Shown here: positions 1 to 8,493 of the stretch, in pieces
Numbering within the stretch: position 1 is the stretch's first letter
How the letters are laid out: each line of letters begins with the position of its first letter
NCBI RefSeq assembly: GCF_034424525.1
Contig: NZ_CP139979.1
Coordinates: 5,045,501-5,109,500, forward strand
Source of the DNA: Sphingobium yanoikuyae
GTDB taxonomy: Bacteria > Pseudomonadota > Alphaproteobacteria > Sphingomonadales > Sphingomonadaceae
Direction: 5' to 3'
Length of the DNA stretch: 64,000 nt
Program-made: the position numbers and the translations under genes
Notes under the pieces: generated by a model
Database searches by the model: none
What the model saw: the letters and a program-made list of their open reading frames with translations, nothing else
What the model was told of the DNA's origin: nothing

Positions 1-381
1 GCCGGCAATCTCCGCCGTGGCGAGGTCGGCTGCTTCGGTGGCGGCCAGGCGCACGGTCTGGGCAATGCTCTGTGCGCGGAAGGGCTTGGTGACGACGCCC
101 AGCGCGGCAACGGAAGCCGTGCCGATCTGCGCCGGATTGGCGGTCACATAGATGACCTTGATGCCGAAGCGGCTGGCCAGTTCCATGCCGATGGCGGGGC
201 CGGTGGGGCCATCACGCAGGTTGAGGTCGACCAGGGCGATGTCGCAGGATTCGGCGGCGGCCATCGCCGCCTCGCGGTCGGCCGCGATGCCGCCGACATC
301 GAAGCCGGCATCCTGCACAATCTGTTCGATTTCCAACGCGACGAAAATCTCGTCCTCGACGATCAGAATCTTCTTGCTCAT
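1..381 (-). CDS. Response regulator receiver-domain protein (3' end outside window)
   Basis: The gene starts at ATG 381-379 and reads off the left edge, so only its first 127 residues are visible. They form a CheY-like receiver domain beginning MSKKILIVEDE. Visible are the acidic metal-binding residues E9/D10, the phosphoacceptor D52 in ALVDLNL, T80 in IYVTAN and the conserved lysine K99 in VTKPF. Phosphorylation of D52 by a histidine kinase is expected. It may be a stand-alone receiver or the front of a longer regulator; the output domain, if any, lies outside. No kinase gene is visible here. Confidence 0.88.
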   Translation of the reverse strand, partial: MSKKILIVEDEIFVALEIEQIVQDAGFDVGGIAADREAAMAAAESCDIALVDLNLRDGPTGPAIGMELASRFGIKVIYVTANPAQIGTASVAALGVVTKPFRAQSIAQTVRLAATEAADLATAEIAG

Positions 382-450
382 CCCTGCGCCCGCTTATGCT
401 GGTGTCGATAAATGCGGAAAGGGACGAAGAGTTCCCGAAATATGTAAAAA

Positions 451-681
451 TCAGGTATCGTCGTTTTCGATGCTGGTCCAGGCGGTGTCGAATGCGGTGC
501 CGTTCATCAGCAGGACCGATGCGGGATAGCCGCCTGCCGCCGCCTTCTTCGCCGTTTCGGTGGCGCTGTCGATGGCCGCCTGCTGCGTCGCAAAGGGGCC
601 GTAATAGCTGTTGTTGAGGTTGATCTTCCACGCGCCGTCATGCGGGACGATGATGTAGCGGGCGTGGGGCAGGTCGGTCAT
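451..681 (-). CDS. Small DUF2188-like protein, 76 aa
   Basis: A short acidic protein starting MTDLPHARYIIVPHDGAWKI. The pattern of a tryptophan-containing beta strand (DGAWKINLNN), a YGPF turn, an alanine-rich helix (ATQQAAIDSATETAKKAAAG) and a final strand resembles the small DUF2188 fold. ATG at 681 is preferred over upstream in-frame starts because those would run into ruvC. It lies 25 bp downstream of ruvC on the same strand and may be cotranscribed. Function unknown. Confidence 0.7.
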   Translation of the reverse strand: MTDLPHARYIIVPHDGAWKINLNNSYYGPFATQQAAIDSATETAKKAAAGGYPASVLLMNGTAFDTAWTSIENDDT

Positions 682-706
682 GGTCGCGATGGTCTCCGAT
701 GGCAGG

Positions 707-1198
707 TCAGCGCGCGGGCATCCGCCGGGCGCTCGCCAGATGATGGGCATGGGTGATCGCCACCGCAAGGGCATCGGCCGCGTCGGAGCCGACGATCTTG
801 GCGCCGGGCAGCAGCCGCTGGACCATGGCATGGACCTGGTCCTTCGACGCGTTGCCGACGCCGACGACCGATTTCTTGACGAGGCGGGCGGCATATTCAC
901 CCACTTCCATGCCGGAACGCGCGGCATTCAGCAGGATGACGCCGCGCGCCTGGCCCAGCTTCAGCGTCGATTGCGGATTGACGTTGACGAACACCTCCTC
1001 GACCGCAGCACCATCGGGCCGATGTTCGAGGATCAGGTCGGTCAGCGCCAGATCGAGGGCCATCAGCCGCGTCGCCAGCGACATCGCGCTGTCGGTCTTG
1101 ATCTGGCCGTTGCCGACATGGGTCAGGCGATTGCCATCGGCGGCGATCAGGCCCCAGCCGGTGGTGCCGAGGCCGGGGTCGAGGCCAAGTATGATCAT
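707..1198 (-). CDS. ruvC: Crossover junction endodeoxyribonuclease RuvC
   Basis: RuvC is the Holliday-junction resolvase that cleaves four-way junctions after RuvAB branch migration. The start at 1198 gives the family-typical [16 protein letters not shown] and 163 residues, close to the usual 165-175; an upstream in-frame ATG at 1225 would add an atypical nine-residue leader. The four catalytic acidic residues are visible: D7, E67 in AVEEVF, and D139 and D142 in SDAADALA. ruvA and ruvB are not next to it here. It follows the yebC-type gene on the same strand, the usual bacterial neighbourhood. Confidence 0.96.
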   Translation of the reverse strand: MIILGLDPGLGTTGWGLIAADGNRLTHVGNGQIKTDSAMSLATRLMALDLALTDLILEHRPDGAAVEEVFVNVNPQSTLKLGQARGVILLNAARSGMEVGEYAARLVKKSVVGVGNASKDQVHAMVQRLLPGAKIVGSDAADALAVAITHAHHLASARRMPAR

Positions 1199-1282
1199 GG
1201 GTGCAGGATCGTCCGCATCGGGCAAGACCGGCGCGCATCGGCGCTGCGCGATCTCGCCCGAAGCGAACGGGAGCCGGGCATC

Positions 1283-2026
1283 TTAGCCCAGCTTCTCCAT
1301 CACGGCGTCGGAGACTTCATAATTGCCCCAGACGGTCTGGACGTCGTCATCATCTTCCAGCGTGTCGACCAGCTTCAGCAGCGTTGCGGCATTGGCTTCG
1401 TCGACTTCCAGCGTGGTCTGCGGCTTCCAGGCGAGCTTGGCGCCCTCTGCCGGACCCAGCTTGGCTTCCAGCGCCTTGGCGACTTCGTGCAGCGCGTCCA
1501 TCGCGGTCCAGATCTCATGCTCGTCTTCGTTCGACGAGACATCGTCCGCACCCGCTTCCAGCGCGGCTTCGAAGACCGCGTCGGCATCGCCGGCGCTGGC
1601 GGGATAGGTGATGAGGCCCAGGCGGTCGAAGCCATGGCTCACCGCGCCCGATGCGCCCAGATTGCCGCCATTCTTGGCAAAGGCGGTGCGGACATTGGTC
1701 GCGGTGCGATTGCGATTGTCGGTCAGTGCCTCGACGATGATGGCGACGCCGCCGGGGCCATAGCCCTCATAGCGGATTTCCTCGTAATTCTCCATGTCGC
1801 CGCCGATCGCCTTGTCGATCGCGCGCTGGATATTGTCCTTGGGCATCGACTGGGCCTTGGCGGCGTTGACCGCCAGGCGCAGGCGTGGGTTCATGTCCGG
1901 ATCGGGCATGCCCATCTTGGCCGCGACGGTGATTTCGCGCGACAGCTTGGAGAACATCGACGAGCGCTTCTTGTCCTGCGCACCCTTGCGATGCATGATG
2001 TTCTTGAATTTGGAATGGCCGGCCAC
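1283..2026 (-). CDS. YebC/PmpR-family DNA-binding transcriptional regulator
   Basis: A 247-residue member of the YebC/PmpR (TACO1) family. It begins [20 protein letters not shown], the hallmark N-terminus, and carries [32 protein letters not shown] and GAVSHGFDR. The most likely start is GTG 2026-2024, preceded by AGGAG at a good distance; a longer frame from 2092 would add 22 residues outside the family pattern. Members bind DNA or act on translating ribosomes. Encoded just upstream of ruvC on the same strand, a common arrangement. Confidence 0.95.
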   Translation of the reverse strand: MAGHSKFKNIMHRKGAQDKKRSSMFSKLSREITVAAKMGMPDPDMNPRLRLAVNAAKAQSMPKDNIQRAIDKAIGGDMENYEEIRYEGYGPGGVAIIVEALTDNRNRTATNVRTAFAKNGGNLGASGAVSHGFDRLGLITYPASAGDADAVFEAALEAGADDVSSNEDEHEIWTAMDALHEVAKALEAKLGPAEGAKLAWKPQTTLEVDEANAATLLKLVDTLEDDDDVQTVWGNYEVSDAVMEKLG

Positions 2027-2119
2027 GGCCTTCTCCTGACATTTCTGTGAAACCGAAGCGCGCTCTCTAGCGAGCGCGTCGCCATCCTGCAACGCTAGAG
2101 GATGGCGGAGGCGCGGCGA

Positions 2120-2446
2120 TCAGTAGCGGATCGCGGTGCCCGAGGCGGAGACCATCAGCATGGAGCCATTGGCGCCGATCACTTCATAGTCGAGGTCGAC
2201 GCCGACCACGGCATTGGCGCCGAGCTTGCGGGCATTGCCCTGCATCTCCTCGATCGCTTCGCTGCGGGCGCGTTGCAGCACATCCTCATAGGCGCCCGAT
2301 CGGCCGCCGACGATGTCGCGCACGCTGGCGAACAGGTCACGGAAGAGGTTGGCGCCGACAATCACTTCGCCGGTGACGATGCCCAGATAATCCTGGGCGG
2401 GACGGCCTTCCAGGCGGCTGGTGGTGCTGACGATGATGTCGGTCAT
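2120..2446 (-). CDS. YbjQ/UPF0145-family protein
   Basis: A 108-residue protein, [20 protein letters not shown] at the start, with [20 protein letters not shown] and the downstream [16 protein letters not shown] segment typical of the UPF0145 (YbjQ, DUF74) family. Members form small oligomeric alpha/beta rings; a heavy-metal-binding role has been suggested for the family but is not shown. It has its own spacing on both sides and is probably monocistronic. Confidence 0.88.
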   Translation of the reverse strand: MTDIIVSTTSRLEGRPAQDYLGIVTGEVIVGANLFRDLFASVRDIVGGRSGAYEDVLQRARSEAIEEMQGNARKLGANAVVGVDLDYEVIGANGSMLMVSASGTAIRY

Positions 2447-2569
2447 AAGGGGCGTCCTCTCATTTTGGTGGCGCCCCTGGCGCGAGGGGGCTGGACCAGA
2501 TGTAGGTCGACAGCACCCCTCGGCAAGGTCCGGTGGCATGCACCGGTCGGGAATAAGGCGTGGACCGCC

Positions 2570-2812
2570 TTATTCCATGCCCAGCGCGGACAGGTAGGTC
2601 TGCAGGATCGCTTCCATTTCCTGGCGGTCATGCGGCTGCATCTTACGCAGGCGGATGATCTGGCGCATGATCTTGGGGTCGTAACCGGTCGCCTTGGCTT
2701 CCAGATAGACGTCCTTGATGTCGTCGCCGATGCCCTTCTTTTCTTCTTCCAGGCGCTCGATGCGCTCGATCAGAAGGCGCAGCTGGTCGGCTGCGATATT
2801 GCCCTCGCTCAT
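2570..2812 (-). CDS. gapR: GapR-family (DUF2312) nucleoid-associated protein
   Basis: An 80-residue, highly charged coiled-coil protein: [19 protein letters not shown] followed by [25 protein letters not shown]. This is the DUF2312 family whose Caulobacter member GapR binds overtwisted AT-rich DNA ahead of replication and transcription. The full length of the family is present and it starts with ATG. The symbol is transferred by family resemblance. Confidence 0.9.
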   Translation of the reverse strand: MSEGNIAADQLRLLIERIERLEEEKKGIGDDIKDVYLEAKATGYDPKIMRQIIRLRKMQPHDRQEMEAILQTYLSALGME

Positions 2813-2853
2813 GGGAATCTCCGTGTCAGTGTGAATCGGTTGGCGGATGCTCC

Positions 2854-2917
2854 TAGAGCCTGATCGGTTGAGGTGGAAGCGCTTTGCGCTTCCGCTGATA
2901 CCGTGAATCAGGCTCTA
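2854..2917. repeat. Double palindrome (REP-like extragenic element)
   Basis: Nested inverted repeats lie between gapR and the DUF1244 gene. The outer arms are TAGAGCCTGAT (2854-2864) and ATCAGGCTCTA (2907-2917), an 11-bp perfect match. The inner hairpin is GGAAGCGC-TTT-GCGCTTCC (2875-2893). The reverse complement of the left arm plus one base recurs exactly at 14459-14470. There is no T-tract, so this looks like a dispersed extragenic palindrome rather than a simple terminator. Confidence 0.7.
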
Positions 2918-2990
2918 ATTGAGAAATGCCGGGTCGCGCAATGCACCCCAGGCTGATCCGGCAGGGTCGCCCGGAGCCTGATGCCAAAGC

Positions 2991-3290
2991 TTAGTGGTTG
3001 TCCGCGTTCTTCGCCACACTCTCCTGCATCTTTGCGATCTGCTCGGGCGTCGCTTCGTTCTGATGGCGGGCCTTCCATTCGGCAAAGGGCATGCCGTGGA
3101 CGATTGCACGGGCCTCGTCGCGGGTCAGATGGCCGTCGGCCTCGGCAATCCAGTCGGCCAGACAGTTGCGGCAGAAGCCGGCCGTACCCATCAGGTCGAT
3201 ATTCTGCACGTCGGTCCGATGCTGCAAATGCGCGATCAGCCGACGGAAGGCGGTTGCAGCGACGGCGTCACTGAGTATGGTAGCGGACAC
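2991..3290 (-). CDS. DUF1244 domain-containing protein
   Basis: A 99-residue protein matching the alphaproteobacterial DUF1244 family: LIAHLQHRTDVQNIDLMGTAGFCRNCLADW followed by GMPFAEWKARHQNEATPEQ. The two cysteines in FCRNC and neighbouring histidines could bind a metal, but no function is established. The start is GTG 3290-3288. It is divergent from pyk across a 104-bp gap. Confidence 0.88.
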   Translation of the reverse strand: MSATILSDAVAATAFRRLIAHLQHRTDVQNIDLMGTAGFCRNCLADWIAEADGHLTRDEARAIVHGMPFAEWKARHQNEATPEQIAKMQESVAKNADNH

Positions 3291-3394
3291 AGGCGGAACC
3301 TTTCGCTTAATCTACATCATCCTGTCGTGCAGCACGGATAATCGATAACGACGCCCTGGCAAGCCAGAGGCGATCAATACGGCCAGGAGAAGAC

Positions 3395-4867
3395 ATGACA
3401 CGACTATCGCCCCGCTCGCGCAAGGTTCGCATTCTCGCGACCCTCGGTCCCGCCAGCGAGAGCGCAGAGATGATCCGCGCATTGTTTGTCGCGGGTGCCG
3501 ACGCCTTTCGAGTCAATATGAGCCATGGCGCGCATGAGGATCATGCCGCCCGCATCGCCACGATCCGCGAGCTGGAAAAGGAATTTGCCCGGCCGACCAC
3601 GATTCTGGCCGACCTTCAGGGCCCCAAGCTGCGCGTGGGCACGTTCGAGAAGGGGCTGGTGGTGCTGGAGACCGGCGCGGCCTTCGTCCTCGATCGGGAC
3701 GACACGCCGGGCACCGTCGAGCGCGTGAACCTGCCGCACCCCGAAATCTATGCCGCGCTGGTCCCCGAGACCCGGCTGCTGCTGGATGACGGCAAGCTGG
3801 TGCTGCGGGTGAAGGCGGTGACCGATACGCGAATCGATACCATCGTGGAAATCGGCGGCACCCTGTCGAACCGCAAGGGCGTGAATGTGCCTGACGTGGT
3901 CGTGCCGGTGCCGGCGCTGACCGACAAGGATCGCCGTGACCTCAGCTTCGCGGTCGATCAGGGCTGCGACTGGATCGCCTTGAGCTTCGTGCAGCGGCCC
4001 GAGGATCTCGCCGAAGCGCGCAAGCTGATGGGCGGCCATGGCGCGCTGATGGCCAAGATCGAGAAGCCCTCGGCCGTGCAGCGGCTGGAGGAGATTATCG
4101 AGATGGCCGACGGCGTGATGGTCGCGCGCGGCGATCTGGGCGTGGAATTGCCGCCGCAGGCGGTGCCGCCGCTGCAGAAGCAGATCGTCGCCACCGCGCG
4201 CCGCATGGGCCGTCCGGTTGTGGTGGCGACCCAGATGCTCGAATCGATGATCAAGGCGCCGACCCCGACCCGCGCCGAAGTGTCGGACGTGGCGACGGCG
4301 GTCTATGACGGCGCCGACGCGATCATGTTGTCGGCCGAAACGGCGGCGGGCGACTGGCCGGTCGAGGCGGTGTCGATGATGGACAGCATCGCCCATAGCG
4401 TGGAGCGCGATCCGGGCTATTTCGCCCGTCTGCACTTCACCGAAACCCGGCCCGACCCGACCACCGCCGACGCCCTGGCGGAGGCTGCCGCGGGCATCGT
4501 GCCGGTCGTCGGCGCCAGCGTCATCACCTGCTTCACCTCGTCGGGCAGCACCGTGCGCCGCGTGGCGCGTGAGCGGCCGTCCGCGCCGATCCTGGCGCTG
4601 ACGCCGCGATCCGATACTGCGCGCAAGCTGGGCCTGACCTGGGGCGTCCATGCGATCCGCACCAAGGATATCGGCAATTTCGAGGAAATGATCGGCAAGG
4701 CGCGCCGCATGGCGTTGCGCCACGACATGAGCGCCAAGGGCGGCAAGATCGTGGTGCTGGCCGGCGTGCCCTTCGGGACGCCCGGTTCGACCAACGTGCT
4801 GCATGTCGCGACCGTGCGTGGCGACGAGCTGAAGGGGCGTGACGAAGAACCGACCATGCTGGCCTGA
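3395..4867 (+). CDS. pyk: Pyruvate kinase
   Basis: A 490-residue pyruvate kinase that transfers phosphate from phosphoenolpyruvate to ADP in the last step of glycolysis. Diagnostic segments are RKVRILATLGPAS at the start, AFRVNMSHG, the catalytic-lysine motif LMAKIEKPSAV, GVMVARGDLGVELP, and QMLESMIKAPTPTRAEVSDV followed by GADAIMLSAETAAG. The C-terminal regulatory lobe is complete. ATG follows AGGAGAAG at a suitable distance. A rho-independent terminator follows at 4889-4923, so it is probably transcribed alone. Confidence 0.97.
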   Translation: MTRLSPRSRKVRILATLGPASESAEMIRALFVAGADAFRVNMSHGAHEDHAARIATIRELEKEFARPTTILADLQGPKLRVGTFEKGLVVLETGAAFVLDRDDTPGTVERVNLPHPEIYAALVPETRLLLDDGKLVLRVKAVTDTRIDTIVEIGGTLSNRKGVNVPDVVVPVPALTDKDRRDLSFAVDQGCDWIALSFVQRPEDLAEARKLMGGHGALMAKIEKPSAVQRLEEIIEMADGVMVARGDLGVELPPQAVPPLQKQIVATARRMGRPVVVATQMLESMIKAPTPTRAEVSDVATAVYDGADAIMLSAETAAGDWPVEAVSMMDSIAHSVERDPGYFARLHFTETRPDPTTADALAEAAAGIVPVVGASVITCFTSSGSTVRRVARERPSAPILALTPRSDTARKLGLTWGVHAIRTKDIGNFEEMIGKARRMALRHDMSAKGGKIVVLAGVPFGTPGSTNVLHVATVRGDELKGRDEEPTMLA

Positions 4868-4888
4868 TTCGTCTTTTTCGACCGATTC

Positions 4889-4923
4889 GGCGCGGCGGCC
4901 TATCCGGGTTGCCGCGCCTTTTT
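4889..4923 (+). terminator. Rho-independent terminator of pyk
   Basis: Stem GGCGCGGC (4889-4896) and GCCGCGCC (4911-4918) with a 14-nt loop, directly followed by TTTTT (4919-4923), 22 bp after the pyk stop codon. Confidence 0.8.
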
Positions 4924-4968
4924 GTTGGGTAGCCGAATCGATTCGCGCGAAAACAGCGCGCCAACACG

Positions 4969-5001
4969 TTGAGCGCCCGATCCATGGGATCGGGCGCTCA
5001 A
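4969..5001. repeat. 15-bp perfect inverted repeat downstream of rpmJ
   Basis: TTGAGCGCCCGATCC (4969-4983), a 3-nt spacer, and GGATCGGGCGCTCAA (4987-5001). Two shorter hairpins follow before rpmJ ends: GACCTT-TGG-AAGGTC around 5005-5019 and GGATCGG-CGGG-CCGATCC around 5024-5041. No T-tract follows on either strand. It may protect the 3' end of the rpmJ transcript or stop convergent transcription. Confidence 0.55.
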
Positions 5002-5051
5002 TAAGACCTTTGGAAGGTCCGGAGGATCGGCGGGCCGATCCGTCCGCGCTT

Positions 5052-5177
5052 TTAGCCCTGGCGGGCCTTGAAGCGACGGTTGGTCTTGTTGATGACGTAG
5101 GTCCGGCCACGACGACGGATCACGCGGTTGTCCCGGTGGCGGCCCTTGAGCGACTTGAGCGAGTTGCGGATCTTCAT
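5052..5177 (-). CDS. rpmJ: 50S ribosomal protein L36, zinc-free form
   Basis: A 41-residue basic protein, [20 protein letters not shown] continuing to [11 protein letters not shown]. It is the longer, cysteine-free (C-minus, YkgO-like) type of L36 and lacks the zinc-binding cysteines of the classical 37-residue form. It sits convergent with pyk, an arrangement seen in alphaproteobacteria. ATG 5177-5175 was chosen because it gives the family start; longer frames add non-homologous residues. Confidence 0.95.
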   Translation of the reverse strand: MKIRNSLKSLKGRHRDNRVIRRRGRTYVINKTNRRFKARQG

Positions 5178-5373
5178 TGTCAGCCTTCTGGAATCATGTC
5201 TGATTGGAAAAATCGAAGCGCAGCCCCTATGGGGGAGGCGGCCGAAAGTCAAGCGCAGGCCACCGCCTTTTGCCACCGTTCATCCTGCATGCAGCCAAGT
5301 CATGGCTTCACCCGTTGGAAGGGAATGCTATGTCGGCGGCGTGTTGGACATAGTCCCGTTGGAGTGCAATCGC

Positions 5374-5964
5374 ATGTTGAAACAGATCATCCTCTCCTCC
5401 TGCCTTGCCCTGTCGCTCGCCGCCTGCGCGACGGTGCCGTCGGTGGAGGTGACGCGATTCCACAATGGCAGCCCGGCACAGACCGGATCGATCGCGGTGC
5501 AGGAAATCCCCGGCAATCCGGACGTTGGCCTGGAATTTCGCACCTATGCCGGGGCGGTGAGCCAGGAACTGCAGCGCGTCGGTTTCACCAATGCGGGCGA
5601 TGCGGGCAGCGACTATGTCGCGCTGGTCGGCTTCCGCCGCAGCTTCCGCCCGACCGGCACCGCGCGCAATGACAAGCCGGTCAGCGTGGGCGTTGGCGGG
5701 GCGCTGGGCAGTGGCGGCTATTCCGGCCTGGGGCTGGGCGTCGGCATCAACCTGTCGGGCAAGCCCAAGGATATCGTCTCCACCGAATTGCAGATCCAGA
5801 TTCGCCGTCGCAGCGATCAGGCCGCCATCTGGGAAGGCCGCGCCTCGACCGAATCGCGTGAAGGCACGCCCGAGTCGCAGCCGCGCGCCGTCGCGCAAAA
5901 GCTCGCTGCCGCCCTCCTCGGGGGCTATCCGGGCGAATCCGGGCGCACTATAACGGTCAAATGA
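5374..5964 (+). CDS. DUF4136-like lipoprotein
   Basis: A 196-residue putative lipoprotein. The signal peptide MLKQIILSSCLALSLAAC ends in a lipobox (SLAAC), so it should be lipid-anchored after export. The mature part has a glycine-rich stretch (GVGGALGSGGYSGLGLGVGI) and ends in a region with RRRSDQAAIWEGRA, the layout of DUF4136-type envelope lipoproteins. ATG 5374 is chosen because it gives a proper signal peptide. Its stop overlaps the start of the next gene by 4 nt (ATGA), so the two are translationally coupled. Function unknown. Confidence 0.82.
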   Translation: MLKQIILSSCLALSLAACATVPSVEVTRFHNGSPAQTGSIAVQEIPGNPDVGLEFRTYAGAVSQELQRVGFTNAGDAGSDYVALVGFRRSFRPTGTARNDKPVSVGVGGALGSGGYSGLGLGVGINLSGKPKDIVSTELQIQIRRRSDQAAIWEGRASTESREGTPESQPRAVAQKLAAALLGGYPGESGRTITVK

Positions 5965-7091
5965 CCATCTCCATTTCGAGCGCCTTCGACAGCGGCAACA
6001 TCCGCGTTCTTTCCATCACCGACAGTCCAGAAGGCGTCCGCGCCGAGCTGGAAATCGTCAAGGACAAGGACAGCGACTTCTATCAATGGTTCCATTTCCG
6101 TCTGGCGGGCGCTGCCGGACGGGAGGTGGAACTGGCGATCGTGAACTGCGCGGGCTCGGCCTATCCCGACGGCTGGCCGGGCTACAAGGCGCGGATGAGC
6201 GAGGATCGCGAGAATTGGCTGCAAGCCGATACCGATTATGCCGACGGTACGCTGACGATCCGCCTCTCGCCCGACAGCAATGCCGTCTGGCTCGCCTATT
6301 TCGCGCCCTATTCGATGGAACGCCATCATGATCTGGTCGCCTGGGCCGCCTGCCAGCCGGGCGTCGAGCATCGCGAACTCGGCCTGACCTTGGACGGCCA
6401 GCCGCTCGACATGCTGAGCGTCGGCGAAGGCCCCAAGAATGTCTGGCTCTATGCCCGCCAGCATCCCGGCGAAAGCATGGCCGAGTGGTGGATGGAAGGC
6501 GCGCTGGAGCGCCTGACCGACGACGAGGATGCGGTGGCGCGCTATCTGCGCCAGAAGGCGACCTTCCACATCGTCCCCAACATGAATCCGGACGGTAGCC
6601 GGCGCGGTCATCTGCGCACCAATGCGGCGGGCATCAATCTCAACCGCGAATGGCATGAGCCGTCGATGGACAAGAGCCCGGAAGTCTATCTGGTCCGCGC
6701 CGCGATGGACGAGACCGGCGTCGATTTCGCCATGGACGTGCATGGCGACGAGGCGATCCCGGCGGTGTTCCTGGCCGGCTTCGAGGGCATTCCCTCGATC
6801 ACCGACCGACAGCTCTCGCTCTATCATCGCTATCGCGACACGCTGGCGGCCCGCACGCCCGATTTCCAGACGCGCCTCGGTTATCCGGTGGCGAGCGGCG
6901 GCAAGGCCAATCTCGCCATGTCGACCAACCAGCTGGCCGAACGCTTCGGCGCGGTCGCGATGACGCTGGAAATGCCGTTCAAGGATAATGACGATCTGCC
7001 CGACGCTGATTTCGGCTGGTCGCCGGCCCGTTCGGCGCAGCTCGGCAAGGATTGCCTGGCGGTGCTGGCGGAGATGATCGAGGATATCTGA
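5961..7091 (+). CDS. M14-family zinc carboxypeptidase (cytosolic CCP type)
   Basis: A 376-residue protein with the two-part structure of cytosolic carboxypeptidases: an N-terminal beta domain (about residues 1-130) and an M14 catalytic domain. Zinc ligands appear as H168 and E171 in RQHPGESMAEWW and H261 in MDVHGDEAI; the catalytic glutamate is E337 in TLEMPF. Substrate-binding segments NMNPDGSRRGH and GINLNREWHEPS are present. No signal peptide, so it should act in the cytoplasm, removing C-terminal residues from peptides or proteins. Coupled to the preceding lipoprotein gene by ATGA. Confidence 0.9.
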   Translation: MTISISSAFDSGNIRVLSITDSPEGVRAELEIVKDKDSDFYQWFHFRLAGAAGREVELAIVNCAGSAYPDGWPGYKARMSEDRENWLQADTDYADGTLTIRLSPDSNAVWLAYFAPYSMERHHDLVAWAACQPGVEHRELGLTLDGQPLDMLSVGEGPKNVWLYARQHPGESMAEWWMEGALERLTDDEDAVARYLRQKATFHIVPNMNPDGSRRGHLRTNAAGINLNREWHEPSMDKSPEVYLVRAAMDETGVDFAMDVHGDEAIPAVFLAGFEGIPSITDRQLSLYHRYRDTLAARTPDFQTRLGYPVASGGKANLAMSTNQLAERFGAVAMTLEMPFKDNDDLPDADFGWSPARSAQLGKDCLAVLAEMIEDI

Positions 7092-7113
7092 CCGGGCTGA
7101 TCGGGGGCAATAG

Positions 7114-8493
7114 ATGGAGCATGGCGGCGTGACGCGACGGACGATCCTGCACGGCGCCGGTGGCGCCATGGCGCTCGGCATGGTCGGCGCGCCGGCCATT
7201 GCCAAATCCCGCCCGTCGCGCGAGCGTCTGGAAGCAGCGCTCGCGCGCATCGCCGACCCGGCGGGGGAGGGCAGGCGCACCTACCTCACCCTCTATGCGG
7301 ACAGCGCGCGGGCGGCGGCGGACGCCGCCGATGCCCGCGCCGCTTCGCCGCTCTCGCCGATCGACGGCGCCATCGTCAGCATCAAGGATCTGTTCGATGT
7401 CGCGGGCGAGCCGACCCGCGCCGGTTCGCTGATCCTGGCCGATGCCCCGCCCGCCACCGTCGATGCGCCGGTCGTTGCCCGGCTGAAGCAGGCCGGTGCG
7501 GTGATCGTCGGCAAGACCAACATGGTCGAATTCGCCTTTTCCGGCGTCGGCGTGAATCCCCATTATGGCACGCCGGGCAATCCGGCCGACCGGGCCCGCG
7601 TGCCGGGTGGATCAACCAGTGGCGGCGGCGTCGCGGTGGCCGATCAGATGTGCGAGATCGCGATCGGCACCGATACCGGCGGCTCCTGCCGCATCCCCGC
7701 CGCGCTGTGCGGTGTGGTCGGCTACAAGCCGACCAAGGCGCGGGTGCCGACCGATGGCGCCTTTCCGCTGTCGCCCACGCTCGATTCGATCGGACCGATC
7801 GCGACCAGCGTCGATGCCTGTTTCCGCACCGATGCGATCTTGGCGGGCGAGGCGCCCCGCCGGCTCGACCTCGCGCCGCTCAAGGGGCTGCGCGCCGGCA
7901 TTCCCCAGGGCCTGCCGCTGGCCGATCTGGACGCGACCGTCGCGGCCCGTTTCGCCGATGCGCTGGCGCGGCTGGGCCAGGCGGGCATGACGCTCAGCGA
8001 CGAGGTTTTCCGGCAATTCGATGCGATGCAGGCGCTTCAGTCGCCGGTGCCGATCGCCTCGGTCGAGGCCTATGCCATCCATCGCGATCGAATCGCGACC
8101 CGCGCGCAGGATTTCGATCCGATCGTGCTGGCGCGGATGCAGGCGGGTCGCGACGTGACGCCCGAACGGCATAAGCAGATGCTGGTGGAGCGCGCCGCGC
8201 TGGTGCGGTCGATGGACGCGCGCCTGGCCGGATTGGACATATTGGTGCTGCCGACCACGCCGATCGTCGCGCCGACTCAGGCCGAGGTGGCGAATGCTGA
8301 CGCCTTTGTCGCCCGCAACCGGCTGCTGCTGCGGAATACCGGCCTCGGCAACAGCTTCGACCTGTGCGCCATTTCCCTGCCGCTGCCGCGCGAGGGCGGC
8401 CTGCCGGTCGGTCTGATGCTGATGGCGCGGGCCGGGCAGGACCAGCGCCTGTTCGCGATCGCGGCAGCGGTGGAAAAGCTGCTGGCGGTTTAG
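7114..8493 (+). CDS. Tat-exported amidase (amidase signature family)
   Basis: A 459-residue amidase-signature enzyme with the Ser-cisSer-Lys triad: K91 in VSIKDLFD, the cis-serine region 167-169 in PGGSTSGGG, and nucleophile S191 in GTDTGGSCRIP. The N-terminus carries a twin-arginine motif (VTRRTILHGAGG) followed by a hydrophobic stretch ending APAIA, so periplasmic location is likely. Such enzymes hydrolyse amides or carbamates; the substrate is unknown. It follows the carboxypeptidase by 22 bp, so a small peptide or amide hydrolysis operon is possible. Its end overlaps the convergent hydrolase gene by 4 bp. Confidence 0.9.
   Translation: MEHGGVTRRTILHGAGGAMALGMVGAPAIAKSRPSRERLEAALARIADPAGEGRRTYLTLYADSARAAADAADARAASPLSPIDGAIVSIKDLFDVAGEPTRAGSLILADAPPATVDAPVVARLKQAGAVIVGKTNMVEFAFSGVGVNPHYGTPGNPADRARVPGGSTSGGGVAVADQMCEIAIGTDTGGSCRIPAALCGVVGYKPTKARVPTDGAFPLSPTLDSIGPIATSVDACFRTDAILAGEAPRRLDLAPLKGLRAGIPQGLPLADLDATVAARFADALARLGQAGMTLSDEVFRQFDAMQALQSPVPIASVEAYAIHRDRIATRAQDFDPIVLARMQAGRDVTPERHKQMLVERAALVRSMDARLAGLDILVLPTTPIVAPTQAEVANADAFVARNRLLLRNTGLGNSFDLCAISLPLPREGGLPVGLMLMARAGQDQRLFAIAAAVEKLLAV

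Noticed and set aside
680..2050. 456-codon open frame on the plus strand
   Set aside because: It lies antisense to ruvC and the YebC-family gene, both with clear family motifs. Its composition is the histidine/arginine/glycine-rich type seen in shadow frames of high-GC genes.
2449..2495. GGGGCG/CGCCCC hairpin in the YbjQ leader as an attenuator
   Set aside because: Short and imperfect, in very GC-rich DNA where such stems arise by chance.
3404..5110. 568-codon minus-strand frame
   Set aside because: Antisense to pyruvate kinase over its full length, with no domain signature.
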